From positions 68,532-132,531 of the forward strand of contig UQWM01000002.1 in the NCBI GenBank assembly GCA_900544795.1: a DNA stretch of 64,000 nt, given 5' to 3'. Under the pieces are notes generated by a model. The model made no database searches and was not told the DNA's origin. It was given only the letters and a program-made list of their open reading frames with translations. Shown here piece after piece: positions 1 through 9,088 of this stretch. Origin of the DNA: an uncultured Phascolarctobacterium sp. (GTDB lineage: Bacteria > Bacillota > Negativicutes > Acidaminococcales > Acidaminococcaceae). Numbering within the stretch: position 1 is the stretch's first letter; each line of letters begins with the position of its first letter. The translations under genes were made by a program, and so were the position numbers.

Positions 1-158
1 AACCTTTCAGCCGGAGGCGCGCAAGCAGTTAAAAGTAAAGTTTCTGAAAATAGTCCTTGCATAGCGATGTGGACTATGGTATACTTTATAAGCGTTAATA
101 TAAAGTTATGATGTATAGTCATATATTAGTTTAGATAGCAAAGTGAGGTGCAACCAGA
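1..158. other. Left edge and rpmE leader
   Basis: No complete gene lies here. Plus-strand frame 2 is open from the window edge to a TAG at 62-64 and could be the last 20 codons of an upstream gene, but I do not recognise the residues and the rpmE promoter overlaps it. The rest is the rpmE leader. Confidence 0.4.
57..85 (+). promoter_or_regulatory. Probable rpmE promoter
   Basis: A TTGCAT -35 box (57-62) and a TATACT -10 box (80-85) are separated by exactly 17 bp, about 70 bp before the rpmE start. This is a good housekeeping-sigma promoter by inspection. Confidence 0.6.
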
Positions 159-365
159 ATGAAACAGAACATCCATCCGAAGTTTGGTGAAGCTAAAGTA
201 ACCTGCGCATGCGGCAGTTCTTTTATGAGCGGCAGCGTTAATCCGGAATTGCGTGTTGACGTTTGCTCTAAATGTCATCCGTTCTTCACCGGCCAACAGC
301 GTAATTTAGCTGCTCGTGGTCGTATTGAAAAATTCAACAAACGCTACAATGTAGAAGAAAAATAA
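159..365 (+). CDS. rpmE: 50S ribosomal protein L31 (zinc-binding form)
   Basis: A 68-residue ribosomal protein of the large subunit. It has the four cysteines of the zinc-containing L31 type: C16 and C18 near the start and C36 and C39 in the middle (CxC and CxxC). The basic C-terminal part is typical. The start ATG follows a GTGAGGTG-like ribosome binding site. It has its own promoter upstream and a strong hairpin just downstream, so it can be expressed apart from the following genes. The rpmE-DUF1385-prfA-prmC order is common in Firmicutes. Confidence 0.97.
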   Translation: MKQNIHPKFGEAKVTCACGSSFMSGSVNPELRVDVCSKCHPFFTGQQRNLAARGRIEKFNKRYNVEEK

Positions 366-372
366 TCTCACC

Positions 373-403
373 CACAGCAGAGCGAAAGCTCTGCTGTGTT
401 TAT
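373..403 (+). terminator. Terminator or attenuator after rpmE
   Basis: An 11-bp perfect stem CACAGCAGAGC / GCTCTGCTGTG (373-383 and 388-398) closes a GAAA tetraloop and is followed by TTTATAT. The short T run suggests partial termination, letting some transcripts into the next gene. Confidence 0.75.
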
Positions 404-428
404 ATCCGAAACTTTTAGGGAGAATACT

Positions 429-1334
429 ATGGAAAAGAAACCTAATGTTGGCGGACAAGCTGTTATTGAAGGCGTGATGATGAGAGGGAAGGATAAGATC
501 GCTGTCGCTGTAAGGCAGCCGGATGGGGAAATTACCATTGATGTGGGTCCGGCCAACAGTATTACCGACAGATATCCTTTTTTGAAAAAACCATTGCTGC
601 GCGGCGTAGTTGCCCTTTGTGAGTCGCTGTATCACGGTATGAAGGCACTGGCCTATTCGGCGCAGGTATCCGGCGAGGACGATGAACAATTAGATAGTAA
701 GGAAATGGCTATGACGATCGCTTTTTCAGTCGTTCTGGCCGTAGTTTTGTTTATCATTATTCCGACCTGGTCGATGCGTTTTTTACATGCATGGACCAAC
801 GACCATATGATTTTGAACTTAGCCGAGGGTGCGCTCAGGATGCTGATCTTCCTCGGATATATAACTGCAATCTCTTCGATGAAGGATATCCAGCGGGTAT
901 TCCAATATCATGGTGCAGAGCATAAAACCATTTATACCTACGAGGCAGGGCTGCCGCTGGAGGTGGCGAATGTACGCCAGTTCAGTACGCTGCATCCGCG
1001 CTGCGGCACTAATTTTTTGATGATCGTGATGCTGATCAGTATGTTTGTCTTTACCTTTTTGGGCTGGCCGAACCTGCTGGAACGCATTATGTCGCGTATT
1101 ATTTTGATGCCGGTCATTGCCGGGGTCAGCTACGAGATCATCCGTTATGCGGGCTCGCATATTGATTCGACCTGGGTAAGAACGGCGATTTTTCCGGGTT
1201 TGTGCCTGCAAAAATTGACGACCCGAGAACCCGACGATTCTCAGATCGAGGTGGCTATCGCTTCGCTGAAAGCAGTGCTGCCGCCGGAGGAATTGGCAGG
1301 AGAACCCCTTACAGGAGAAGAACATGCTGGATAA
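429..1334 (+). CDS. DUF1385 family membrane protein
   Basis: A 301-residue protein of the DUF1385 (YqhQ-like) family, whose biochemical role is not established. The family signature is visible at the N-terminus (GGQAVIEGVMMRG), followed by hydrophobic stretches around residues 90-150 and 190-240 and the conserved segments YHGAEHKTIY and LHPRCGTNFL. I chose the ATG at 429 because an AGGGAGA ribosome binding site sits just before it; the frame is open 11 codons further upstream but without such a site. It overlaps prfA by 11 nt, so the two are probably translationally coupled, as often seen in Firmicutes. Confidence 0.9.
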   Translation: MEKKPNVGGQAVIEGVMMRGKDKIAVAVRQPDGEITIDVGPANSITDRYPFLKKPLLRGVVALCESLYHGMKALAYSAQVSGEDDEQLDSKEMAMTIAFSVVLAVVLFIIIPTWSMRFLHAWTNDHMILNLAEGALRMLIFLGYITAISSMKDIQRVFQYHGAEHKTIYTYEAGLPLEVANVRQFSTLHPRCGTNFLMIVMLISMFVFTFLGWPNLLERIMSRIILMPVIAGVSYEIIRYAGSHIDSTWVRTAIFPGLCLQKLTTREPDDSQIEVAIASLKAVLPPEELAGEPLTGEEHAG

Positions 1335-2391
1335 ATTACAGGCAATTGAAGATAAATATCTTGATTTGGAAGCAAAAATCAGTGACCCTGAAGTTATTGC
1401 CGACCAAGCTCAATGGCAAAAGTGCACTAAGGCACATGCCAAGCTGACTGATATCGTGATGGTTTTTCGTGAATACCGCGATATGATGAAGGCTAAAGCC
1501 GAGGCGGAAGAGATCATTGCTGCCGGTGACGATAAGGAACTGGCGGAGATGGCTCAGGAAGAACTGAAGGAGCTGAAGCCGCAGCTGGCTGATTATGAAG
1601 AGCGGCTGACGATTTTGCTGCTGCCTTCCGATCCTAATGATGATAAAGACGTGATCGTGGAGATACGCGGTGGCGCAGGCGGTGATGAAGCCGCTTTGTT
1701 TGCCGGTGTGCTTTTTAGGATGTATACCCGTTATGCCGAGGGCCGGGGCTGGCGTGTGGAGATACTTGACTCTAACCCGACCGAGCTTGGCGGCTTCAAG
1801 GAAGTTGTGTTCCAGATCAGCGGTGACGGTGTGTATGGACGCATGAAGTTTGAAAGCGGCGTGCACCGTGTGCAGCGGGTGCCGGAAACGGAATCCCAGG
1901 GACGAGTGCATACTTCTACAGTTACGGTGGCTGTGCTGCCTGAGGCCGAAGAGGTTGATGTAGAGATCAATCAGGCTGATCTGCGCGTGGATACTTATCG
2001 TGCAGGCGGCGCCGGCGGACAGTACGTTAATAAAACGGAGTCGGCCGTGCGTATCACTCATTTGCCTACGGGTATCGTAGCTCAGTGCCAGGACGAAAAA
2101 TCGCAGCTTAAAAACCGCGAGAAATGTATGCGCGTTTTGCGGGCCAGGATTTTGGAAAAGGCCGAGGAAGAGAAAAGAGCGGCTACGGCACAGGATCGTA
2201 AAAGCCAGGTCGGCACGGGCGACCGCAGCGAACGTATCCGTACTTATAATTACCCTCAGGGACGTGTTACCGAGCACCGCATCGGTTTGACCTTGCATAA
2301 ACTTGATATTGTGCTCAACGGCGAGATGGACGAATTACTGGACGCGCTCCTTACGGCCAAACAGAGCGAGCAGCTGCAGCAGGTGAAATAA
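1324..2391 (+). CDS. prfA: Peptide chain release factor 1
   Basis: A 355-residue class I release factor that ends translation at UAA and UAG codons. The catalytic GGQ motif is at residues 231-233. The codon-reading PxT tripeptide is PET at 187-189, at the place of the RF1 (not RF2) recognition motif; RF2 would carry SPF. The start ATG follows ACAGGAGAAG. It lies one nucleotide before prmC, whose product methylates the glutamine of GGQ, a classic functional pairing. Confidence 0.97.
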   Translation: MLDKLQAIEDKYLDLEAKISDPEVIADQAQWQKCTKAHAKLTDIVMVFREYRDMMKAKAEAEEIIAAGDDKELAEMAQEELKELKPQLADYEERLTILLLPSDPNDDKDVIVEIRGGAGGDEAALFAGVLFRMYTRYAEGRGWRVEILDSNPTELGGFKEVVFQISGDGVYGRMKFESGVHRVQRVPETESQGRVHTSTVTVAVLPEAEEVDVEINQADLRVDTYRAGGAGGQYVNKTESAVRITHLPTGIVAQCQDEKSQLKNREKCMRVLRARILEKAEEEKRAATAQDRKSQVGTGDRSERIRTYNYPQGRVTEHRIGLTLHKLDIVLNGEMDELLDALLTAKQSEQLQQVK

Positions 2392-2392
2392 T

Positions 2393-3295
2393 ATGGAAAA
2401 TAAACCCTTATGGACGATTGCAGGGGTTTTGGAATGGACAAAGCAGTATTTCGCAAATAAAGGGATCGAGAATCCGCGTTTAGATGCCGAAATACTGCTT
2501 TGTGCTGTTTTGAAATGCGAAAGAATAAATTTATATGTACGGTTCGACCAGCCTTTGGAAGATGAAGAGCTGGCGCTGTACCGCGGCTATGTGGCGCGCC
2601 GCGCCAATCAGGAGCCGCTGGCGTATATCCTGGGCAAGAAGGCTTTTATGAAGCACAGCTTTAAGGTGACGCCGGCGGTTTTAGTGCCGCGCCCTGAAAC
2701 AGAGCTGCTGGTGGAGAGCGTGGCTAAGGCTGCTGCTGGCAGCGGTGCCGCAGCTTTGCTGGATATCGGCACAGGCAGCGGCGCTATTATCGTGTCTCTG
2801 CTAGATCTGCTGCCGCAGGCGCTGGGAACGGCCGTGGATATTTCCGCAGCGGCTTTACAGGTAGCCGGTGAGAACGCCGCCGCAATCGGCGTGGCCGAGC
2901 GACTGACTTTGCTGGAATCAGATTTGTTCAGCAAGCTGCCTGCGGGTCAGTCTTTTGATATCATTGTTTCTAATCCTCCTTATATCCCGGCGGCGGATAT
3001 CGCCGAACTGGCGGCTGATGTGCAGAAGGAGCCCCATGGTGCTTTGGACGGCGGTACGGATGGCTTGGATTTTTATAAGCGCATCATTAGTGGCTGCAGC
3101 GTCTGGCTGAAGCCGGACGGCCTGCTGGCTTTTGAGGTGGGCATCCATCAGGCGCAGGAGGTATGCGCTTTGTGCCGTGAGGCTGGTTTGACGGCGACGG
3201 CAGTACGCAATGACTATGCCGCTATCGAGCGGATGGTTTTTGCGACGAGAGAAGGTACTTATTATGCAAACCATTTATTGGAAATTACAAGCTGA
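2393..3295 (+). CDS. prmC: Release factor glutamine methyltransferase
   Basis: A 300-residue S-adenosylmethionine-dependent methyltransferase that modifies the GGQ glutamine of release factors. It has a helical N-terminal domain, a Rossmann-type SAM site (LDIGTGSGAI, about residue 122) and the NPPY motif near residue 193 that binds the substrate glutamine. It starts one base after prfA ends, and its 3' end overlaps the next gene by 32 nt. Length and motifs are standard for PrmC/HemK. Confidence 0.96.
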   Translation: MENKPLWTIAGVLEWTKQYFANKGIENPRLDAEILLCAVLKCERINLYVRFDQPLEDEELALYRGYVARRANQEPLAYILGKKAFMKHSFKVTPAVLVPRPETELLVESVAKAAAGSGAAALLDIGTGSGAIIVSLLDLLPQALGTAVDISAAALQVAGENAAAIGVAERLTLLESDLFSKLPAGQSFDIIVSNPPYIPAADIAELAADVQKEPHGALDGGTDGLDFYKRIISGCSVWLKPDGLLAFEVGIHQAQEVCALCREAGLTATAVRNDYAAIERMVFATREGTYYANHLLEITS

Positions 3296-4370
3296 TAATG
3301 AAAAGTCAGCGTCGGCGTCTTTGACGCAGGCCGCCCGGCTGCTCCAACAGGGAGAAGTAGTGGCTTTTCCTACGGAAACTGTTTACGGACTGGGCGCTGA
3401 CGGATTGAACGGTGCGGCTGTGGCAAAGATTTTTGCAGCCAAGGGGCGCCCGGCCGATAATCCTTTGATTTTACATATTGCAGATAAAAATGATATTTTA
3501 CCGCTGACGACCGGTTTGACAACGAATGCCAAAGCCTTGATGGAGGCCTTCTGGCCGGGGCCGTTGACTTTGATCGTGGCCAAGTCGGCGCTGATACCTG
3601 ACGAAGTGAGCGCCGGGCTGGATACGGTTGGTGTGCGCATGCCGTCGCATCAGGTGGCGGCGCAGCTTATCGCTTTGGCTGGCCGCCCGATTGCGGCGCC
3701 GTCGGCTAATATTTCGGGCAAACCCAGCCCTACGGATGCCCAGGCTGTTTTAGATGATATGCAGGGCAAGGTGGCCGGTATCGTCGATGGAGGACGCTGC
3801 GGCATTGGTGTGGAATCGACGGTGGTTGACACTACGTCGCCGGTGCCGATGATTTTGCGTCCGGGTGGCATTACCCGGGAAATGTTGGAAGCAGTTTTGG
3901 GTGCGGTAGAGGTAGATCCGGCTTTGGCTGGCAGCACCGATTTTAAACCTAAGGCTCCGGGTATGAAGTATCGCCATTATGCGCCGCAGGCAGCGATGTA
4001 TTTGTTTGAGGGAGCTGCCATAAGCTATTTGCCGCAGGCCGTTAAGCAGGCTGCTGCGCAGGGGTTGAAGGTAGGCGTTTTATGCAGCACGGAACTTGCT
4101 GTACAGTTTGCGGCGGCCGAAAATAATATTGCCGTTAGCTGCTGGGGCAACGATGTGGCTGCTTTGGCGGAGCGGTTGTATGCTTTGCTGCGTGCTTTTG
4201 ATAAACAGCAGGTGGACGTGATCCTTGCCGAAGGCGTGGACGAAGCGGGGCTGGGGCTGGCAGTTATGAACCGGCTGCGTAAAGCTGCTGGTTATCAGAT
4301 AGTGACTGTGGCAGCAGGCCAACTGTGTGCAAAAAGCGGTACGCTTTTACCGGGATTTATGTTAAAATAA
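3264..4370 (+). CDS. L-threonylcarbamoyladenylate synthase (Sua5/YwlC type)
   Basis: A 368-residue enzyme making threonylcarbamoyl-AMP from threonine, bicarbonate and ATP for the t6A modification of tRNAs. The YrdC domain covers roughly residues 20-205 (VAFPTETVYGLGADG, PSANISGKPSPT, ILRPGGIT) and a C-terminal Sua5 domain follows the GMKYRHYAPQA linker, so it is the long Sua5 form and not the short TsaC form. I prefer the ATG at 3264, preceded by GAGAGAAGG, over an in-frame start 18 codons earlier deep inside prmC. It still overlaps prmC by 32 nt. Confidence 0.95.
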   Translation: MQTIYWKLQADNEKSASASLTQAARLLQQGEVVAFPTETVYGLGADGLNGAAVAKIFAAKGRPADNPLILHIADKNDILPLTTGLTTNAKALMEAFWPGPLTLIVAKSALIPDEVSAGLDTVGVRMPSHQVAAQLIALAGRPIAAPSANISGKPSPTDAQAVLDDMQGKVAGIVDGGRCGIGVESTVVDTTSPVPMILRPGGITREMLEAVLGAVEVDPALAGSTDFKPKAPGMKYRHYAPQAAMYLFEGAAISYLPQAVKQAAAQGLKVGVLCSTELAVQFAAAENNIAVSCWGNDVAALAERLYALLRAFDKQQVDVILAEGVDEAGLGLAVMNRLRKAAGYQIVTVAAGQLCAKSGTLLPGFMLK

Positions 4371-4433
4371 CATTATGAGTTATTTTGCCGTTAGTGGGCA
4401 AAAATATGTAAATAAACATTAGAGGTGACTTAT

Positions 4434-4877
4434 ATGAAAATCGCGGTCGGCAGTGATCACGGCGGTATCCATTTGAAAGACCACATCAGGGATTATCTGA
4501 CTGCTAAAGGCATCGAGGTAGTTGATTGCGGAACGTATACGGACGCATCGACAGACTACCCCGACTATGCGGCTAAAGTCTGTCAGGCTATCAATGCAGG
4601 CGAGGTAGAGCGGGGGATCCTGATTTGCGGCACCGGCATTGGTATTTCTATTGCCGCCAATAAAATCCACGGCATCAGGGCCGCTTTGTGTGGCGATGTG
4701 TTTTCGGCCCAAATGAGCCGTGAGCATAACAATGCTAATGTTTTGTGTATGGGTGAGCGTGTTATTGGCGTGGGCTTGGCAGAACTGATCACTGATACCT
4801 GGCTGCAGGGCGAATTCGCCGGCGGCCGTCATCAACGCAGGATCGACAAGATCACCGCACTGGAGGCGGAAAGATAA
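4434..4877 (+). CDS. rpiB: Ribose-5-phosphate isomerase B
   Basis: A 147-residue sugar-phosphate isomerase of the RpiB/LacAB family, interconverting ribose-5-phosphate and ribulose-5-phosphate in the pentose phosphate pathway. The start IAVGSDHGG and the active-site region ICGTGIGISI with its cysteine are conserved, as is the REHNNANVL segment. The ATG at 4434 follows AGAGGTGA; the in-frame GTG at 4425 is inside that binding site and is rejected. One base separates it from the next gene. Confidence 0.96.
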   Translation: MKIAVGSDHGGIHLKDHIRDYLTAKGIEVVDCGTYTDASTDYPDYAAKVCQAINAGEVERGILICGTGIGISIAANKIHGIRAALCGDVFSAQMSREHNNANVLCMGERVIGVGLAELITDTWLQGEFAGGRHQRRIDKITALEAER

Positions 4878-4878
4878 A

Positions 4879-5424
4879 ATGCAGGTTGCAGAAATAGCTG
4901 CTCAGGCAGCGTTAGCGGCACAGGAAATTTTAGAAATAGGCGGAGTCAAGGCCGGACAGGTTTTGGTAGTAGGCTGCAGTACCAGCGAGGTTGTTGGTGA
5001 TAAAATCGGCACTACGGGTTCTATCGAAGCTGCCGAGGCTATGTTTACCGCTCTGCTGCAGGTTACTGCGGCGCGTGGTGTGTTTTTGGCCGTGCAGTGC
5101 TGCGAGCATCTGAACCGTGCTTTGGTCACCAGCAGGGAAGCTGCCGAAAAGTATGGCTGGCAGGAAGTTACCGTGCGTCCTGTGCGCCATGCGGGCGGAG
5201 CTATGGCCACTGCTGCTTATGAAAACTTTGCGGACCCTGTTGTAGTAGAAGCTGTCTCGGCCCATGCGGGCCTTGATATAGGCCAGACCCTGATCGGCAT
5301 GCACCTGAAAAGAGTTGCCGTTCCCGTCCGTCTGACAGAAAACGAGATCGGCGAGGCTATACTCACCGCGGCGCGTACGCGTCCGCCTTTGATCGGCGGC
5401 GAACGTGCCAAATACCCAATCTAA
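4879..5424 (+). CDS. TIGR01440 / YwlG family protein
   Basis: A 181-residue protein matching the YwlG (UPF0340, TIGR01440) family, whose function is unknown. Recognisable features are the VVGCSTSEVVGDKIGTTGS segment near residue 30 and the C-terminal GQTLIGMHLKRVAVPVRL segment. No signal peptide or membrane segment. The position between rpiB and glyA is the same as in Bacillus and other Firmicutes, which supports the call as much as the sequence does. Confidence 0.9.
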   Translation: MQVAEIAAQAALAAQEILEIGGVKAGQVLVVGCSTSEVVGDKIGTTGSIEAAEAMFTALLQVTAARGVFLAVQCCEHLNRALVTSREAAEKYGWQEVTVRPVRHAGGAMATAAYENFADPVVVEAVSAHAGLDIGQTLIGMHLKRVAVPVRLTENEIGEAILTAARTRPPLIGGERAKYPI

Positions 5425-5450
5425 TTTATGTTGACTTGGAGGGAGTAATT

Positions 5451-6698
5451 ATGAATTTGGAAAAATTAGCCACTGTCGATCCTGAAATCAGTGCTGCCAT
5501 TGGTGAAGAGCTGGGCAGACAAAGAAACAAAATAGAATTGATCGCGTCCGAGAACTTTGTTTCTCCTGCGGTTATGGAAGCTATGGGCACGGTTTTGACC
5601 AATAAATATGCCGAAGGCTATCCGGGTCACCGCTATTACGGCGGTTGTGAGTATGTGGATAAAGTAGAAGTGCTGGCTATCGAGCGTGCTAAAAAGCTGT
5701 TTGGTGCCGACCATGTCAACGTGCAGCCCCATTCGGGAGCCAATGCCAACACGGCTGTTTATTTTGCCTTTTTGAAGCCGGGCGATACCATTATGGGTAT
5801 GAACCTGTCTCAGGGCGGGCATTTATCCCACGGTTCACCGGTCAATATTTCCGGCAGCTATTATAATGTTGTTCCCTACGGTGTAGACCATGATACCGAA
5901 ACTATTGATTATGACGCTTTGGCAAAAACTGCCGCTGAAACTAAGCCGAAAATCATCGTTGCCGGTGCCAGTGCCTATTCCCGGATCATAGATTTTGAAC
6001 GTATGGCAGAGATCGCCCACAGCGTCGATGCTTTGCTGATGGTAGACATCGCCCATATCGCCGGTTTGGTAGCAGCAGGCCTGCATCCCAGTCCGGTGCC
6101 CTATGCCGATATCGTTACTACCACTACCCATAAAACTCTGCGTGGCCCACGTGGCGGCCTGATCATGTGCAAAGAACAATATGCCAAGGCTATTGATAAA
6201 GCTGTGTTCCCCGGCATTCAGGGCGGGCCTTTGATGCACGTTATCGCCGCTAAGGCAGTTGCTTTCGGCGAAGCTTTGAAGCCTGATTTCAAAGTGTATC
6301 AGCAGGCTATCCTTGATAACTGTAAAGCATTTTCTGCGGCGCTGCAGGAAGAAGGCTTCCGTATCGTTTCCGGCGGCACTGATAACCATTTGGTTTTAGT
6401 TGACGTCCGTGGACAGCAGCTTACAGGCAAGGTAGCCGAGCATCTGCTGGACGAAGTAGGCGTGACCTGTAATAAAAACACCATTCCCTTTGATCCAGCA
6501 AGTCCTTTTGTGACGAGTGGTATTCGTCTTGGTACGGCCGCCGTTACTACGCGCGGTTTCGATCAGGAAGATATGCGCGAAGTCGCCGCTATCATCGGCC
6601 TGGTGCTGAACAATCCTGAAAACGAAGCCAAACATCAGGAAGCTGCGGACAGAGTAGCTGCTTTATGCGCTAAATATCCCATGTATTCCAGCTTCTAA
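5451..6698 (+). CDS. glyA: Serine hydroxymethyltransferase
   Basis: A 415-residue pyridoxal-phosphate enzyme that converts serine and tetrahydrofolate to glycine and 5,10-methylene-tetrahydrofolate. The PLP-binding lysine lies in the motif TTTTHKTLRGPRGG, and the N-terminal ELIASENFVS and YAEGYPGHRYYGG segments are typical. The ATG at 5451 follows a GGAGGGAG ribosome binding site; an in-frame start five codons earlier would place that site inside the gene. It supplies one-carbon units beside the upp and dCMP deaminase genes. Confidence 0.97.
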   Translation: MNLEKLATVDPEISAAIGEELGRQRNKIELIASENFVSPAVMEAMGTVLTNKYAEGYPGHRYYGGCEYVDKVEVLAIERAKKLFGADHVNVQPHSGANANTAVYFAFLKPGDTIMGMNLSQGGHLSHGSPVNISGSYYNVVPYGVDHDTETIDYDALAKTAAETKPKIIVAGASAYSRIIDFERMAEIAHSVDALLMVDIAHIAGLVAAGLHPSPVPYADIVTTTTHKTLRGPRGGLIMCKEQYAKAIDKAVFPGIQGGPLMHVIAAKAVAFGEALKPDFKVYQQAILDNCKAFSAALQEEGFRIVSGGTDNHLVLVDVRGQQLTGKVAEHLLDEVGVTCNKNTIPFDPASPFVTSGIRLGTAAVTTRGFDQEDMREVAAIIGLVLNNPENEAKHQEAADRVAALCAKYPMYSSF

Positions 6699-6720
6699 AG
6701 CCCGAAAGGAGAGCCTGACG

Positions 6721-7341
6721 ATGCAAGTAACAGTTGTAGACCACCCGCTTATCAAACAAAAAATCACTAAAATGCGTGCAGAAAACACCTCTTCCTGCGA
6801 TTTTCGCGAATGTCTGGACGAGATCGCGATGCTGATGACCTACGAGGTGGCGAGAAACCTGCCGTTGCAGGAAGTTGAAGTAACTACTCCGGTAGCTAAG
6901 ACTACCGGCTATAAAGTTGCCGGCGATATTTTTGTCGTGCCCATCTTAAGAGCAGGACTGGGTCTTTTGACCGGCGTGCTGAAAATGATTCCGGACGCAC
7001 GGGTCGGATTTATCGGCTTGTATCGTGACGAGGAAACCTTAAAGCCCATCGAGTATTACTGCAAGCTGCCCGATAATAAAGACGGCGTGACCATCGTCGT
7101 CGACCCGATGCTGGCCACAGGCGGCAGTGCCGCTGCTGCTATCACCATGCTGAAGGCGCGTGGCTTGAAAAATATCCGCTTTATGTGCCTGGTAGCGGCT
7201 CCGGAGGGCGTACAGGTAATGAACGAGGCTCATCCCGACGTACCTGTTTATACCGCAGCTTTAGATGAAAAATTAAATGAACATGGCTATATCGTTCCCG
7301 GCCTAGGCGATGCGGGCGACCGCATTTTCGGTACACATTGA
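6721..7341 (+). CDS. upp: Uracil phosphoribosyltransferase
   Basis: A 206-residue pyrimidine salvage enzyme that makes UMP from uracil and PRPP. The PRPP-binding loop VDPMLATGGSA and the C-terminal uracil-binding region GLGDAGDR are present. Preceded by GAAAGGAGA. Its stop codon overlaps the start of the next gene (TGATG), implying translational coupling. The glyA-upp order directly before the ATP synthase region is the Bacillus arrangement with a few insertions. Confidence 0.96.
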   Translation: MQVTVVDHPLIKQKITKMRAENTSSCDFRECLDEIAMLMTYEVARNLPLQEVEVTTPVAKTTGYKVAGDIFVVPILRAGLGLLTGVLKMIPDARVGFIGLYRDEETLKPIEYYCKLPDNKDGVTIVVDPMLATGGSAAAAITMLKARGLKNIRFMCLVAAPEGVQVMNEAHPDVPVYTAALDEKLNEHGYIVPGLGDAGDRIFGTH

Positions 7342-7799
7342 TGTTTGATAACAGACCTGACTGGGACAATTATTTTATGGAGATAGCCCAGGTAGTAAGC
7401 AAGCGCTCCACTTGCCTGCGCCGCAGTGTCGGTGCTGTTATCGTTAAAAACAGGCAGATCGTAGCTACTGGCTACAACGGTACGCCTTCACGGCTCGAGC
7501 ATTGCTCGGTCACCGGTTGCCTGCGTGAACAGCTGAATGTACCCTCGGGACAAATGCACGAATTATGCCGCGGTATCCACGCCGAACAGAACGCAGTCGT
7601 TCAGGCGGCCTATCATGGCGTGTCGGTTAACGGCGGTACCCTTTATTGTACCCATCAGCCCTGCGTCGTTTGTACCAAAATCTTGATCAACGCCGGTATT
7701 GAACGCATCGTCTATGCCAATCCGTATCCAGATAAATTGGCAGAAGAAATGCTGATAGCGTCCAAGATGGAAGTAACGATACTGCACGATAAAGATTAA
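7341..7799 (+). CDS. comEB: dCMP deaminase family protein (ComEB-like)
   Basis: A 152-residue zinc-dependent deoxycytidylate deaminase converting dCMP to dUMP for dTTP synthesis. The zinc motif is complete: HAEQNAV, with its catalytic glutamate, and the later CTHQPCVVCTK pair of cysteines. The ATG at 7341 overlaps the upp stop. The name comEB comes from Bacillus, where this homologue lies in a competence locus; nothing here suggests a competence role. The transcript ends at the hairpin just downstream. Confidence 0.93.
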   Translation: MFDNRPDWDNYFMEIAQVVSKRSTCLRRSVGAVIVKNRQIVATGYNGTPSRLEHCSVTGCLREQLNVPSGQMHELCRGIHAEQNAVVQAAYHGVSVNGGTLYCTHQPCVVCTKILINAGIERIVYANPYPDKLAEEMLIASKMEVTILHDKD

Positions 7800-7802
7800 A
7801 AT

Positions 7803-7859
7803 AAATGCAGCATGGCGATGCTTTTTTAGGTAGATGCAAGTGCTGCATTTTATTTTTTT
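7803..7859 (+). terminator. Terminator closing the first gene block
   Basis: A perfect 10-bp stem AAATGCAGCA (7803-7812) / TGCTGCATTT (7841-7850) is followed by a T-rich tail TATTTTTTTC. A second small hairpin, AGCAT-GGCG-ATGCT followed by six Ts (7809-7827), lies inside it and would compete with it. Confidence 0.75.
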
Positions 7860-8010
7860 CAAAAAATGTTGCTTTCGCAACAAAAAAATCAAATAAAAAA
7901 TGTTCAAAATGGTATTTTTTTGATATACTATTACACAAGAATACGCATTTGAAAAAATCAAGTAGTTTTTTTAGGATAAATAAGCGCTTTGAACGCTATG
8001 AGGTGAATAA
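7860..8010. other. AT-rich leader of the wecA-like gene
   Basis: This non-coding stretch holds a small hairpin GTTGC-TTTC-GCAAC at about 7868-7881, flanked by T and A runs so that it would terminate minus-strand transcription, then AT-rich DNA with several possible -10 boxes. I could not pick one promoter with confidence. Confidence 0.4.
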
Positions 8011-9021
8011 TTGCAAGTGTATATGTTAGCTTTTGTGATAGCGCTTTTTACCAGCTGGCTTTTGACGCCTTATGTCAAGAAACTGGCTTTCCGTATCGGT
8101 GCGCTTGATAAACCGGACGGAAGAAAGGTTCATAAAGGCATCATGCCACGATTGGGCGGGTTAGCCATTTACCTTGGGTTTGTAATCGCTGTTTTGTGCA
8201 GCATGCATTTGTCCAAAGATGTGATGGCGCTTTTGCTTGGCGGCACGGTGATCCTGATCGTCGGCATCGTTGATGATATCTATCAGCTGCCGGCCAAAGT
8301 AAAGCTGCTGGGGCAGATCGCCGCTGCGGCTATATTGGTGCTTTTTGATATCAGGATCGAATGGCTCAACAATCCTTGGGGCGGGTATTTTTATCTGGAA
8401 TACCTTTCGATACCCTTCACAATCTTCTGGATCATCAGTTTCACTAACGTAGTTAATTTAATGGACGGGTTGGACGGTCTGGCGGCCGGTGTGGCTGCAA
8501 TCGCGTCGATAACCGTTATTTTGGTAGCCATCCAGCAGGGTTTTTACCCTGTTGCCGTTATTACGGCGGCATTGGCTGGCGGTATTATTGGCTTTATTCG
8601 TTACAATTTCAATCCGGCAACCATTTTTATGGGTGATACCGGCAGTATGTTCATCGGCTATATGCTGGCGGCGATCTCGATTTTCGGCGCTGTCAAAAGT
8701 GCGGCGACCATCGCTCTGATCGTTCCGGCCATTGCTTTAGGCTTGCCGATCATGGATACTGCCTTTGCTATCGTGCGGCGTTATACCAACGGCCGGCCTA
8801 TTTTCCAACCCGATAAGGGCCATTTGCATCATCGTTTGTTGGCCATGGGTATGACGCAGCGACAGGCTGTGCTGCTGATGTATATTATCAGCGCGGTGCT
8901 GGGTATCGCGGCTGTGCTGCTGACTGAGGTCGGCGGCTATTATGCGGCAGTTATCATAGCTCTGATCATTACCGCGGTGGTTTTTGGTGCTAAAAAGATA
9001 GGTATCCTAAACGATCGTTGA
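8011..9021 (+). CDS. Undecaprenyl-phosphate sugar-1-phosphate transferase (WecA/TagO type)
   Basis: A 336-residue integral membrane enzyme of the MraY/WecA/TagO superfamily. It transfers a sugar-1-phosphate, most likely GlcNAc-1-phosphate, from a UDP sugar to undecaprenyl phosphate, starting a surface polysaccharide. About ten hydrophobic helices; conserved aspartates in NVVNLMDGLDGLAAG and MGDTGSMFIGY, and a histidine-rich HLHHRLL loop typical of the WecA/TagO branch rather than MraY. The TTG start at 8011 follows AGGTG; a GTG and an ATG shortly downstream are alternatives. The following epimerase gene supports a role in polysaccharide assembly. Confidence 0.9.
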   Translation: MQVYMLAFVIALFTSWLLTPYVKKLAFRIGALDKPDGRKVHKGIMPRLGGLAIYLGFVIAVLCSMHLSKDVMALLLGGTVILIVGIVDDIYQLPAKVKLLGQIAAAAILVLFDIRIEWLNNPWGGYFYLEYLSIPFTIFWIISFTNVVNLMDGLDGLAAGVAAIASITVILVAIQQGFYPVAVITAALAGGIIGFIRYNFNPATIFMGDTGSMFIGYMLAAISIFGAVKSAATIALIVPAIALGLPIMDTAFAIVRRYTNGRPIFQPDKGHLHHRLLAMGMTQRQAVLLMYIISAVLGIAAVLLTEVGGYYAAVIIALIITAVVFGAKKIGILNDR

Positions 9022-9088
9022 TTATTAATAGCAGTTAGCTGGCCGTGAGGCTATAGCATACCGTATTATACAGTTGGGAGACGAAGTT

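Noticed and set aside
1336..2298. Long open frame (320 codons) on the minus strand opposite prfA
   Set aside because: prfA is certain on the plus strand; the antisense frame gives no recognisable protein and arises from codon bias.
7805..8029. 74-codon frame between comEB and the wecA-like gene
   Set aside because: Runs through the terminator and AT-rich leader and overlaps the next start; no coding features.
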